Source: an uncultured Spirochaetota bacterium
GTDB lineage: Bacteria > Spirochaetota > UBA4802 > UBA5368
Assembly (NCBI GenBank): GCA_937864375.1
Contig: CALMJO010000631.1
Coordinates: 1-12,571 of the forward strand
Length of the DNA: 12,571 nucleotides
Direction: 5' to 3'
The notes under the pieces are model-generated. The model was not told the DNA's origin and did not search any database. It worked only from the letters and a program-made list of their open reading frames with translations. Shown here one piece after another: positions 1 to 7,324 of this stretch. The stretch's first letter is position 1. Every line of letters starts with the position of its first letter. Position numbers and translations under genes: made by a program.

Positions 1-3
1 TAG

Positions 4-987
4 AATCCCTTGGTTCTCGTCAGGACCGAACTGGGAGACCTCAAGGTGGAGGTCGCACGGGAAGGCTGGACATCATTTGGCGGGCGCACGCAGGGCCTGC
101 AGTTTCCCGCGCACACGATCGCCGTGGAACGACTCCCCGACGCGGGAAGGCCGGACTCATTCCACGGGGACGTGGGCGCGTTCACCGTCACCGCCGAGTA
201 CGAAAAGGACGCCATCGTGGCCTTCGACGAAAAGCCGGTGAAGGTGACGGTGAAGGGGACGGGCAACCTCCTCACGCTTTCGAAGCCCCAGGGCCCCGAA
301 CAGGACGGCATCAAGGTCCTCTTCGAGGAAGGGAAGGAAAAGTTTCGCATAACGGGAAACAGGGTCCAGGGCGAGCGCGCGTTCGCCTTCACCCTGGTGC
401 CCGAACAGCCGGGGACCGTGAAGCATCCCGGGTTTTCGATTTCCTTTTACAATCCCGCCTCCGGCCGGTTCGAGACCGCGCGCTCAGATCCGGTGTCCTT
501 CGAGGTGAAGGAGGGCTCGTCGCCGCGCAGGCGCGCCGTGAAAGAAGCCGCCGGGGGAGACCTGCCGCTCAGCCTGCCGCTCATAGGAGGGATCGCCTTC
601 GGGGTGGGCGCCCTCATCGCGCTTGGCATCACCATGGTGCGGCTGCGCGGGAAGTCCCGTAAAACGCCCGGCGCGCCGTCCCACGCGGCGGGCTCACCCC
701 GCACAGCACCGGGCACTGCCGCGCTGAAAAACGAGCGCGAGATGCTGGCGGCCATGCGTCGCGATGACCGGGCCGCGTTCCTCAAGGCCGCACAGGGCAT
801 GGCCGACGACCTGGCGCTGCTGGCGGGTGTCATGCCTCAGGGAGGGGAAGCGCGCACGGCCCTCAACGATCTGCGCGCGCGCATCTACGCCTGCCGCTAC
901 GGGGCGGGCGCGCTGGGCGAGGGTGAAATGGAGAGCATCTACGCGCGCCTGGAGGCGCTGGGCGCGGCGATACGCGGCGAGCGGTGA
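4..987 (+). CDS. BatD-like aerotolerance protein, 3' part only
   Basis: This looks like the C-terminal half of a BatD-family protein (PF13584-like, 'oxygen tolerance'), a membrane-anchored periplasmic protein usually encoded with MoxR, BatA and BatB. What I see: an extracytoplasmic beta-rich region with the family-like stretches FHGDVGAFTV and VKVTVKGTGNL, a basic/polar linker, one transmembrane segment at about bases 561-645 (LPLIGGIAFGVGALIALGI), a basic stop-transfer patch, then a roughly 110-residue cytoplasmic tail rich in Ala, Arg and Glu. Family members are typically 500-600 residues with a signal peptide. Here about 327 codons remain, with no signal peptide and no convincing start, so the gene begins to the left of the window. 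The frame is closed by TAG at bases 1-3, which may be an edge error or a real lesion. The partner bat genes would be expected upstream. The family call rests on recalled sequence patterns. Confidence 0.72.
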   Translation, partial: NPLVLVRTELGDLKVEVAREGWTSFGGRTQGLQFPAHTIAVERLPDAGRPDSFHGDVGAFTVTAEYEKDAIVAFDEKPVKVTVKGTGNLLTLSKPQGPEQDGIKVLFEEGKEKFRITGNRVQGERAFAFTLVPEQPGTVKHPGFSISFYNPASGRFETARSDPVSFEVKEGSSPRRRAVKEAAGGDLPLSLPLIGGIAFGVGALIALGITMVRLRGKSRKTPGAPSHAAGSPRTAPGTAALKNEREMLAAMRRDDRAAFLKAAQGMADDLALLAGVMPQGGEARTALNDLRARIYACRYGAGALGEGEMESIYARLEALGAAIRGER

Positions 988-999
988 ACGACGGCGCGC

Positions 1000-3681
1000 T
1001 CAGAAGCGGATTTCGATGGATGTGCCCGCGGACCGTTTCACCTGCATGGTTCCGGACAGCTGTTTCACGAGCGCGTTTACCAGCCTCATGCCGAGCGAGG
1101 ACGGGGTATCCAGGTTGACGCTCTCGGGTATGCCCGCGCCGTCGTCACGCACGGTCAGGACGCGCATTCCCTCATCCATGCGGAACCTGACCAGGATGGT
1201 TCCCGTCCTCCCTTCGCTGAACCCGTGCTTGAGAGCGTTCGTCACGAGCTCGTTGAGGATGAGGCCGCACGGCACCGCCTCGTCGATGGCGAGGAGCACA
1301 TCGTCGACCTGCATGGAGAAGCCCACGCGCTGGGCGATGGGATTGAACTGGAGCATTTCGCCGGTGAGGTCGCGGATGTAAGGGGCCATGTGAATCCGCG
1401 CCATGCTCTCGGAGCGGTAGAGACGCTCGTGGACCAGGGCCATGCTGCGCACGCTGTTCTGGAGATTGGTTATGAGCTCCTGGTCCCTGGCGTCGTGGAG
1501 CCGGTAAATCTGCAGCTGCAGCAGGCTCGAGATGATCTGCATGTTGTTCTTCACGCGGTGATGTATCTCTTTAAGGAGCATCTCCTTTTCCGCGAGGGAC
1601 TCCCGGATTATCTGTTCGGCGCGTAACCGGCCTGTGACGCTTCCCACCTGCACGCCTATCGATTCCAGCGCATCGCGCGAAAACTGCGGGATGCTGTCGA
1701 TCGTCCGTGAGGCGAGGTTGAGGCACCCGATTACGCTTTCGCCGTGCTTGAACGGAATGACCGCAAGCGCGGTGAGTCCCTCTTCCCTGCGCACGCCGTT
1801 TAGCGGGCCGCCGGTCAACCGTTCGATGAGCTGCGCATAGCTTTGGTATACGGGTTCTCCCTTCATGACAAGCTGCGTGTTGGGAGCATGGGCGGGGAAA
1901 AAAGACTCCAGTTTCATGAAGCCCTCGGAAAGCCCGCGTGACGCAGTGAGATTCAGTCCGCCTGACTTTGGGTCCATGAGGTAGATGCCGCCGCATTCGA
2001 AGTTTTCCACCATGAGGGTGGTTTCCAGCACCCTGTCGAGCGCCGTCGACAAGTCTTCCTCGCTGCTGAGTTTTATCGCGAGGTCGCGCTGGAGGCGCAG
2101 CAGCTTCTCGATGCGCTTGCGCTCCGTGACGTCGCGGCCCACCACGACGAGTCCCTTGCGCGCGCCCGAGGGATCGAACGTGGGCACCTTGATTATGTCG
2201 AACGTCATCGGGGGGCCGTCGGGTCGGGGAATGACCTCGTCCCCGCGGCTCGGCCCTCCCGCCTTCCAGGCGGCTTCGTCCGTCTCCTCGCAGGTGAGGA
2301 AGGCCTCGCGATAGAACGGGCTGAAGGGCGCAAGATCGGAATCCTTCTTCCCCTTGTAGTCGACTCCCTCTAGCTGGAAAAGTTCCAGGTCGAACTTGTT
2401 CGCCTCAAGCCAGCGCCCCTGGCCGTCCTTGAAACAGACTATGTCGGGCATGGCGTTGATGAGCGTGCTCAGGCGCTCCTGGCTTTCGAGCAGTTCACGC
2501 TGCGCGCGGTTGATGTCGGTGATGTCGACCGCGGATGTGAGAAGGTAGGTCTTCCCGTCGTTGTAGGTGACCGTATCGACCGAAAACAGCAGGTTCCGCA
2601 GGCTTCCGTCACGCATTTTTACATCTACTTCCAGTGTGACGGGACCGCCCCTTTCTCTGAGCGCCCTGACGATCTCCTCCCGTCGGCCGGGATTCATCCA
2701 GAGGCCAAGCTCCAGAGACGTCTTTCCTATCGTCTGCTCGCGCGGCAAATCGTAGAACCGAACGAATGAATCGTTCACTTCGATGTAGCGGCCCGTGTCG
2801 ATATCGCTTATCGCGCTGATGGCCGGCGTCGAATAGAACGCCTTTTCGAACTTGTCCCTGTTCAGCACCGCCTCCTCGTCCGCGCGCTTTTTTTCGGTGA
2901 TGTCCGAAAGGACCACAGTCGCCGTGCGCCCGCCGTCAAGGCCGACGGAGGTTCGTGAGCTCGTCTGGAACCAGCGGTATTCGCCGCTCGCGGTGCGGAT
3001 GCGGTACGCGCTCTGCGCCGATTCGATCGCGCCGGAGATGACCTCCGTCATGCGCTTTCGCGCGAGATCAAGATCCCCGGGATGGATGAAGTCGAGCACC
3101 GGCCTGCCCGCGAGCTCATCTTCCGAATAACCTGTGAGTCGTCCGGCCACAGGGCTCGAATATGCAATTTTCCCCCTGGCGTCCACGATCATGATTATGT
3201 CATTGATGTTTTCGATCAGGAAGCGGTATTTCTCCATGGAGCTCTTTAGTGCATCCTGGACCGCGATGCGCTCGGTGATGTCGCGCACGGTGGCCTGCAG
3301 GAAGCGCTTCCTGCCTATCTTGAACGGGCGCAGGTACACCTCGGCGTCGAACACCTCCCCGCTTGTCTTCATGTGCCGCCACTCGAAGATATGTGAGCCG
3401 GAGGAGGCGGCCCGCTCGATCATCTCCCTTGCCTTGTCGTGGGAATTCTTGCAGTCGGGTTGAAGGGGCGGTGAAAATTTTTCCGGGGATTGGTTGATGA
3501 GCTCCTCGCGCGTGCAGCCGAACAGATCGAGGGTCTTCCGGTTGCAGTCGACGAACAGGTTTCCCCTCAGGATCATGATCGCGTCCTGTGCGTTCTCGAA
3601 CACGTCGGCAAAAAAAGCGCTCCGTGTGCTCTCGTCGGGCGCCTTCGTGCGGGTCGTACGTTGAGGAGAACGTTTCTTCAT
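1000..3681 (-). CDS. Soluble four-PAS/GAF sensor histidine kinase (HisKA_2 type)
   Basis: Sensor histidine kinase of 893 residues with no transmembrane segment or signal peptide, so it should act in the cytoplasm. Domains in order: PAS1 about 21-135, PAS2 149-262, PAS3 274-390, PAS4 404-520, GAF about 530-690, a HisKA_2 dimerisation/phosphoacceptor domain with the His pair 707/708 in EIHHRVKNN, and a HATPase domain about 775-893 with N box NELVTNALKHGF, DDGAGIP and SLGMRLV. Several PAS units end in the usual DITE/DVTE linker. The first two PAS units also show the S/PAC pattern; ligands cannot be read from sequence. I chose ATG 3681: it has GGGGG six bases upstream, and the in-frame ATG 3711 and TTG 3735 fall at or upstream of the predicted transcription start. 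No response regulator is adjacent, so the kinase is an orphan here. It converges on the batD-like gene with 12 bases between stops. Confidence 0.93.
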   Translation of the reverse strand: MKKRSPQRTTRTKAPDESTRSAFFADVFENAQDAIMILRGNLFVDCNRKTLDLFGCTREELINQSPEKFSPPLQPDCKNSHDKAREMIERAASSGSHIFEWRHMKTSGEVFDAEVYLRPFKIGRKRFLQATVRDITERIAVQDALKSSMEKYRFLIENINDIIMIVDARGKIAYSSPVAGRLTGYSEDELAGRPVLDFIHPGDLDLARKRMTEVISGAIESAQSAYRIRTASGEYRWFQTSSRTSVGLDGGRTATVVLSDITEKKRADEEAVLNRDKFEKAFYSTPAISAISDIDTGRYIEVNDSFVRFYDLPREQTIGKTSLELGLWMNPGRREEIVRALRERGGPVTLEVDVKMRDGSLRNLLFSVDTVTYNDGKTYLLTSAVDITDINRAQRELLESQERLSTLINAMPDIVCFKDGQGRWLEANKFDLELFQLEGVDYKGKKDSDLAPFSPFYREAFLTCEETDEAAWKAGGPSRGDEVIPRPDGPPMTFDIIKVPTFDPSGARKGLVVVGRDVTERKRIEKLLRLQRDLAIKLSSEEDLSTALDRVLETTLMVENFECGGIYLMDPKSGGLNLTASRGLSEGFMKLESFFPAHAPNTQLVMKGEPVYQSYAQLIERLTGGPLNGVRREEGLTALAVIPFKHGESVIGCLNLASRTIDSIPQFSRDALESIGVQVGSVTGRLRAEQIIRESLAEKEMLLKEIHHRVKNNMQIISSLLQLQIYRLHDARDQELITNLQNSVRSMALVHERLYRSESMARIHMAPYIRDLTGEMLQFNPIAQRVGFSMQVDDVLLAIDEAVPCGLILNELVTNALKHGFSEGRTGTILVRFRMDEGMRVLTVRDDGAGIPESVNLDTPSSLGMRLVNALVKQLSGTMQVKRSAGTSIEIRF

Positions 3682-3687
3682 TGCATA

Positions 3688-3692
3688 CCCCC
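3688..3692 (-). promoter_or_regulatory. Ribosome binding site of the histidine kinase
   Basis: On the minus strand GGGGG lies six bases before the ATG at 3681. It supports that start over the in-frame ATG at 3711, which has only GGA directly against it, and the TTG at 3735. Confidence 0.55.
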
Positions 3693-3714
3693 GGCAGGCT
3701 GTGGCGAACATTCC

Positions 3715-3745
3715 ATTATAAGGGGGATGAATCAAGAAAAGTCAA
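3715..3745 (-). promoter_or_regulatory. Sigma-70-like promoter of the histidine kinase
   Basis: Read on the minus strand, TTGACT (3740-3745, five of six matches to TTGACA) is followed after 19 bases by a perfect TATAAT (3715-3720). The spacer is two bases longer than the optimum. Transcription would begin near 3708, giving a leader of about 27 bases before ATG 3681. The site lies in the gap after mazG, so the kinase is probably transcribed separately from mazG. Confidence 0.6.
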
Positions 3746-3805
3746 TGTCTTTTCGCAGCGGCGGCGGAGGGGGGCCGAACCGCTTGCGGGCGTTCTCCCT
3801 GCTCT

Positions 3806-4597
3806 TTATATGGCCGCGTGCTTGGCACGTTCCCAGAGCGCGTCCATTTCCTCGAGGTCCATCTCCTCGAGGGTGCGCCCCAGCGCCGCCGCCTCCTTTT
3901 CCACAAAGCGAAAGCGCGCCATGAACTTGTTCACGGTGCGCGCGAGCGCGTCCTCGGGGTTAACGCCCGCGAAGCGCGCGATGTTCACCAGCGTGAAGAG
4001 CATGTCGCCCATCTCCTCCTCGATCTCGGGACTACCCTTGGGGGAGCGCGCAAGCGCCTCCTTGAACTCGGCGACCTCCTCGTCGAGCTTGTCAACGACG
4101 CCGTCGATGCGCTCCCAGTCGAAGCCTATGCGCGAGGCCTTCTGCTGGACGCGGTAGCTCTTGAGGAGTGCCGGCAGGCTCGCGGGCACGCCGTCGAGTA
4201 TGGATTCGCGGTGGGCCTTCTCCTTCTTCTTGATCCTCTCCCACTTGTCGGTCACCTCGTCGGCGGTGTGTGCGGTCTCGTCGCCAAAGACGTGGGGGTG
4301 GCGCCCTATGAGCTTCGTCACGATCCCCTGCGCCACGTCGTCGATCGTGAACTGTCCCGCCTCGGAGGCGATCTGCGCGTGCGCGTACACCTGGTAGATG
4401 AGGTCGCCCAGCTCCTCCCTGATCTCGGCCGGGTCCCCGCCACCGATCGCTTCGTAGAGCTCGTAGGCCTCCTCGATCAGGTAGGGGCGCAGGGTCACGG
4501 AGGTCTGTGCGCGGTCCCAGGCGCAGCCGTTCGGGCTCCTGAGAATCGACGCGATTTCGGCGAGCAGGTAGAGGGGGCGGGTTTCCTTGAATTCCAT
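3806..4597 (-). CDS. mazG: Nucleoside triphosphate pyrophosphohydrolase MazG
   Basis: All-alpha NTP pyrophosphohydrolase of 263 residues that hydrolyses NTPs/dNTPs to the monophosphate and pyrophosphate. It is a cytosolic housecleaning enzyme, also tied to ppGpp control in E. coli. It is the full two-domain type, matching the family's usual 260-270 residues. The N-terminal domain has the Mg2+-binding carboxylates E42, E43, E46 and E62-x2-D65 in EEAYELYEAI and EELGDLIYQV. The C-terminal domain repeats the arrangement with E173, E174, E177 and E195-x2-D198 in EEEMGDMLF. GRHPHVFGD, WERIKKKEK and IGFDW are further family landmarks. The conserved N-terminal NGCPWD reads NGCAWD. The ATG at 4597 has a consensus GGAGG (4606-4610) eight bases upstream. 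The gene is divergent from glyA; 124 bases separate its stop from the kinase start, and I saw no clear terminator there. Confidence 0.96.
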   Translation of the reverse strand: MEFKETRPLYLLAEIASILRSPNGCAWDRAQTSVTLRPYLIEEAYELYEAIGGGDPAEIREELGDLIYQVYAHAQIASEAGQFTIDDVAQGIVTKLIGRHPHVFGDETAHTADEVTDKWERIKKKEKAHRESILDGVPASLPALLKSYRVQQKASRIGFDWERIDGVVDKLDEEVAEFKEALARSPKGSPEIEEEMGDMLFTLVNIARFAGVNPEDALARTVNKFMARFRFVEKEAAALGRTLEEMDLEEMDALWERAKHAAI

Positions 4598-4621
4598 GCG
4601 GCGTACCTCCGGTGTGCGTAC

Positions 4622-4649
4622 ATGGTGGTGCCGATGCGCGAGGTGTCAA
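4622..4649 (-). promoter_or_regulatory. mazG: Possible mazG promoter
   Basis: On the minus strand a perfect -35 TTGACA (4644-4649) is followed after 16 bases by CACCAT (4622-4627), which matches the -10 consensus at only three of six positions, among them A2 and T6. Transcription would start near 4615, just ahead of the GGAGG at 4606-4610. The -35 is strong; the -10 is weak. Confidence 0.35.
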
Positions 4650-4914
4650 TAGAAAAGCACGAACAAGGAAATGGCGTGTAAGAGTGGGAGATGCGGGGAT
4701 TGAAGAGATGAGGGGGATAAGGATTTTGATTTCCACCCGTCAATTTGAATCCTGGATCCGGGATGAGAAATCCTGTCCGGTATCGAGGCTCATAAAACTT
4801 GTACTTGCGATCGAAAAGCCGAGGAATAGGAGCTCACCCCATTCTTCATCTCTTCCATCGCCGTTTGTCTTTCATCTCCCCATCCCCGTAAAGTTCTCCA
4901 CCGCGGATTTTTTG

Positions 4915-4943
4915 TTGACAGCGCGGCGCTTCCGGTGAATAGG
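4915..4943 (+). promoter_or_regulatory. glyA: Possible glyA promoter
   Basis: A perfect TTGACA (4915-4920) is followed after 17 bases by AATAGG (4938-4943), which keeps the -10 consensus A2, T3 and A4 only. A better -10 look-alike, TAGAAT (4953-4958), lacks a -35 and would start transcription on top of the ribosome site at 4965-4969. The -35 position and its distance from glyA make a promoter here likely, though the exact -10 is uncertain. Confidence 0.42.
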
Positions 4944-4976
4944 TTTGCGGCATAGAATACGCATGGAGGTGCCGCG

Positions 4977-6251
4977 ATGACAGCGTTGAAGGGCGACAAA
5001 TTTTTGAAGACGGCCGATCCCGAGGTCTTCGGGATAATCGAGAGCGAAAACCGGAGGCAGGAGGAATCGCTCATCCTCATCGCCTCGGAAAACTATACCT
5101 CTCAGGCGGTGCTCGAGGCGTCGTCGTGCACGATGACCAACAAGTACAGCGAGGGCTACGCGGGAAAGCGCTACTACAACGGCTGCCAGCACGTGGACGC
5201 GGTCGAGGTCCTCGCGATCGAGCGCATCAGGAAGATCTTTGGCGCCGACTCCGCGAACGTCCAGCCCCACAGCGGCACGCAGGCGAACATGGCGGTTCTC
5301 ATGTCGGTCCTCAAGCCGGGCGACACTTTCATGGGGATGAACCTCTCCCACGGCGGGCACCTCTCACACGGCTCTCCTGTCAATTTCTCCGGACTCTATT
5401 ATAAGGTGGTGTCCTACGGCGTCACGCAGGATACGAACCTCATCGACTACCAGATGGCCGCGAGCGTCGCGAAGGAGCACAAGCCAAAGGTCGTCATCGC
5501 CGGCGCATCCGCCTATCCGCGCGTGATCGACTTCGCGAAGTTCCGCGAGATCGCCGACAGCGTGGGCGCGATTCTCCTGGTGGACATCGCACACATAGCG
5601 GGACTGGTCGCCACGGGACACCATCCCTCGCCCGTGCCGGTGTCGGACTACGTCACGATGACCACCCACAAGACCCTGCGCGGACCGCGCGGCGGCGTCA
5701 TCCTCGCAAAGGCGGCGCAGGAGGCGGTCATGAACAAGTTCATCTTCCCCGGCATACAGGGGGGTCCCATTATGAACACCGTCGCGGCGAAGGCCGTCGC
5801 CTTCAAGGAGGCGATCGAGCCCGCGTTCAGGGACTACTCGGCCCAGGTGATCGCGAACGCGCAGGCGCTCGCGACCGCGCTTCTCTCCCGCGGCTTCAAG
5901 CTCGTGTCCGGCGGCACCGACAACCACCTCATGCTGGTCGACCTCCGCAACAAGAACCTGAACGGGCGCGACGTCGCGAACCGGCTCGAGGCGGCGGGCA
6001 TCACCTGCAACAAGAACGGCGTGCCGTTCGACGACAAGTCTCCCATGGTCACCAGCGGCATCCGCCTGGGAAGCCCCGCGCTCACCACGCGCGGCCTGGG
6101 CGCCGACGAATTCAAAAAGGTGGGCAGCCTCATCGGCGACATCGTGGACGCGATGGACGACGACGCGGTGCTCGCGCGCGTGAAGTCCCAGGTGAAGGAG
6201 CTCTGCACGGCCTTCCCGACGGGCTCGCTGCGCCTTCCCGCACGGGGATAA
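4977..6251 (+). CDS. glyA: Serine hydroxymethyltransferase
   Basis: PLP-dependent enzyme that interconverts serine plus tetrahydrofolate with glycine plus 5,10-methylene-tetrahydrofolate, supplying one-carbon units for purine, thymidylate and methionine synthesis. It is cytosolic, normally a homodimer. At 424 residues it is full length. Landmarks: LIASENYTS (34-42), the YSEGYAGKRYYNG substrate loop (57-69), HSGTQANMAV, VDIAHIAGLV with PLP-contacting D203 and H206, and TTHKTLRGPRGG with the Schiff-base lysine K232. The C-terminal SGIRLGSPALTTRG segment is also typical. The ATG is fixed by an in-frame TAG at 4953-4955 and by GGAGG at 4965-4969, seven bases upstream. It is transcribed away from mazG. 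The next gene on the strand begins 93 bases further on, so co-transcription is possible but unproven. Confidence 0.98.
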   Translation: MTALKGDKFLKTADPEVFGIIESENRRQEESLILIASENYTSQAVLEASSCTMTNKYSEGYAGKRYYNGCQHVDAVEVLAIERIRKIFGADSANVQPHSGTQANMAVLMSVLKPGDTFMGMNLSHGGHLSHGSPVNFSGLYYKVVSYGVTQDTNLIDYQMAASVAKEHKPKVVIAGASAYPRVIDFAKFREIADSVGAILLVDIAHIAGLVATGHHPSPVPVSDYVTMTTHKTLRGPRGGVILAKAAQEAVMNKFIFPGIQGGPIMNTVAAKAVAFKEAIEPAFRDYSAQVIANAQALATALLSRGFKLVSGGTDNHLMLVDLRNKNLNGRDVANRLEAAGITCNKNGVPFDDKSPMVTSGIRLGSPALTTRGLGADEFKKVGSLIGDIVDAMDDDAVLARVKSQVKELCTAFPTGSLRLPARG

Positions 6252-6344
6252 TTAATGCTTGACGCTGCCCCCTCGCGGGGATAGCCTCCTTGCACCAGAC
6301 GTGGAACGGAAAGAACTTACTAGCGATAAGTACAGGAGGGTCTC

Positions 6345-7313
6345 ATGAAGCGCATTCTTGCAGTGGCGGTAGCAGGCGCGTTCGTGTTTGCCATGGCCGG
6401 GTGTTCCAAGGACAAGGCAAAGGAAAAGGTTGAGCGCGAGGGCGTGGTCAACTTCGTGGTGGGCGACGTGTTCCTGGTCAAGGACGGGAAAGAGGAAAAG
6501 GCCAAGGTCGAGGACGCGGTCAAGCAGGGCATGAAGATCAAGTCCGTTGGCGAGAATTCCAGCGTGGAGATCTACTTCGGTGAAAACGCGATAAAGGTCA
6601 CCGGCAGCACCGTCGTCGAAGTGAAATCGCTCGCTACTTACGTGGCGAACAATAACGAGGAGACCTCCCTCTACATTGAAAAGGGACAGATGTTCTCCAA
6701 GATATCCACAAAGCTCGCGAAGGGGGATTCCTTCGACGTGAAATCGCCCACGACGACGGCGGGTGTGCGCGGAACGGAGTTCCTCCTGACGGAAGAAGAC
6801 GGGAAGGGTAACGTGGCGGTCGCCGACGGCGCCGTCGAGGTGAAGAACAACACCAAGCCCGACGACAAGGCGCTCGTCGTCAACAAGGACGAGGAAGTCG
6901 ACGTCGAGAAAGGCAAGGGCATGGTCAAGAAGCAGCTCTCCGACGACAAGAAGCGCAAGATGAAGATCCTCTCCGAGATCCGCGAGATGAAGAAAGAGAT
7001 CTGGGAAAAGATGCGCAAGCAGAGAGAGGAAATAAAAAAGGCCGTCGAGGATCAGCGTGAGGCAAACAAGAAGCTGATCGAGGACCAGAAGAGCGGCGAC
7101 AAGCAGCGCGTCCAGGATCAGAAGGATTCCGACAAAAAGATGATAGGCGACATCAAGGATTCCACCAAGGCCGAGGCCGACAAGGCGACCGGCGACGCCA
7201 AGGCGAAGATGGAAGAATCGAAGGGCGGCGACACCAAGGCCGGCTCCGATGCGGCGAAGTCCATGATGGACGCCATGAAGCCCAAGATCGAGAAGAAGCT
7301 GGGCAACCAGTAA
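6345..7313 (+). CDS. FecR-domain lipoprotein with an 11-residue-repeat tail
   Basis: Predicted exported lipoprotein of 322 residues. The signal peptide has a KR n-region, a hydrophobic core and a lipobox ending MAGC, with Cys20 as the expected lipidation site. A FecR-type domain (PF04773-like) spans about 35-165, with the hallmark VKSPTTTAGVRGTEFLL near residues 127-143. Family domains of this kind sit in the periplasm or on envelope surfaces; outside iron-dicitrate signalling their role is usually unknown. The last 110 or so residues are extremely Lys/Glu/Asp-rich, contain no Cys, and fall into 11-residue blocks from residue 224 to the end. An in-frame TAA at 6327-6329 and AGGAGGG (6334-6340) fix the ATG. 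No TonB receptor or FecI sigma factor is nearby, so a FecIR signalling role is unlikely. A structural or surface role would be a guess. Confidence 0.85.
   Translation: MKRILAVAVAGAFVFAMAGCSKDKAKEKVEREGVVNFVVGDVFLVKDGKEEKAKVEDAVKQGMKIKSVGENSSVEIYFGENAIKVTGSTVVEVKSLATYVANNNEETSLYIEKGQMFSKISTKLAKGDSFDVKSPTTTAGVRGTEFLLTEEDGKGNVAVADGAVEVKNNTKPDDKALVVNKDEEVDVEKGKGMVKKQLSDDKKRKMKILSEIREMKKEIWEKMRKQREEIKKAVEDQREANKKLIEDQKSGDKQRVQDQKDSDKKMIGDIKDSTKAEADKATGDAKAKMEESKGGDTKAGSDAAKSMMDAMKPKIEKKLGNQ
7014..7310 (+). repeat. Nine 33-base/11-residue units in the lipoprotein tail
   Basis: Codons 224-322 divide without remainder into nine blocks of 11. The first four are clearest: RKQREEIKKAV, EDQREANKKLI, EDQKSGDKQRV and QDQKDSDKKMI, sharing Q at position 3, K/R at position 4, basic residues around 8-9 and a hydrophobic residue at 11. 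Later blocks (GDIKDSTKAEA, DKATGDAKAKM, EESKGGDTKAG) drift but keep the spacing and charge. An 11-residue (hendecad) periodicity is typical of some right-handed or straight coiled coils. Confidence 0.6.
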
Positions 7314-7324
7314 ACGCTCGATCC

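Larger units (their letters stand above)
4598..4976. other. Divergent mazG-glyA intergenic region
   Basis: This 379-base gap shows no credible gene; the short open frames across it lack a ribosome site or a protein-like composition. It is visibly less GC-rich than the flanking genes. It holds promoter-like signals for both genes near its two ends, a 16-base imperfect palindrome at 4749-4764 (ATCCTGGATCCGGGAT) and a pyrimidine-rich stretch at about 4838-4887. I recognise no riboswitch fold, including none of the glycine or tetrahydrofolate type. Confidence 0.6.

Noticed and set aside
1571..1996. Arg/His-rich open frames inside the kinase, glyA and epimerase genes on either strand
   Set aside because: They lie wholly inside confident genes, lack ribosome sites and have the low-complexity Arg/Pro/His composition expected of out-of-frame GC-rich DNA.
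4702..4855. A 10-base inverted repeat (GAAGAGATGA at 4702-4711 and its complement at 4846-4855) as possible element ends
   Set aside because: It is short, simple purine-rich sequence with no flanking duplication or transposase, and is likely chance.
6303..6330. An ECF-sigma-like promoter (GGAAC ... CGATAA) before the FecR lipoprotein
   Set aside because: The -35 resemblance is short, the -10 does not match a known class well, and no ECF sigma gene is nearby. A weak sigma-70 reading (TGGAAC with GATAAG) is no better.
6252..6344. A terminator for glyA in the 93-base gap (CCCC-TCGC-GGGG near 6268-6280)
   Set aside because: The stem is only about four base pairs and no T run follows, so I could not support it as an intrinsic terminator.
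6345..7313. FecR protein as part of a FecI/FecR/TonB iron-uptake signalling system
   Set aside because: There is no sigma factor, TonB-dependent receptor or FecR-type transmembrane anchor; the protein is a predicted lipoprotein with a coiled-coil tail.
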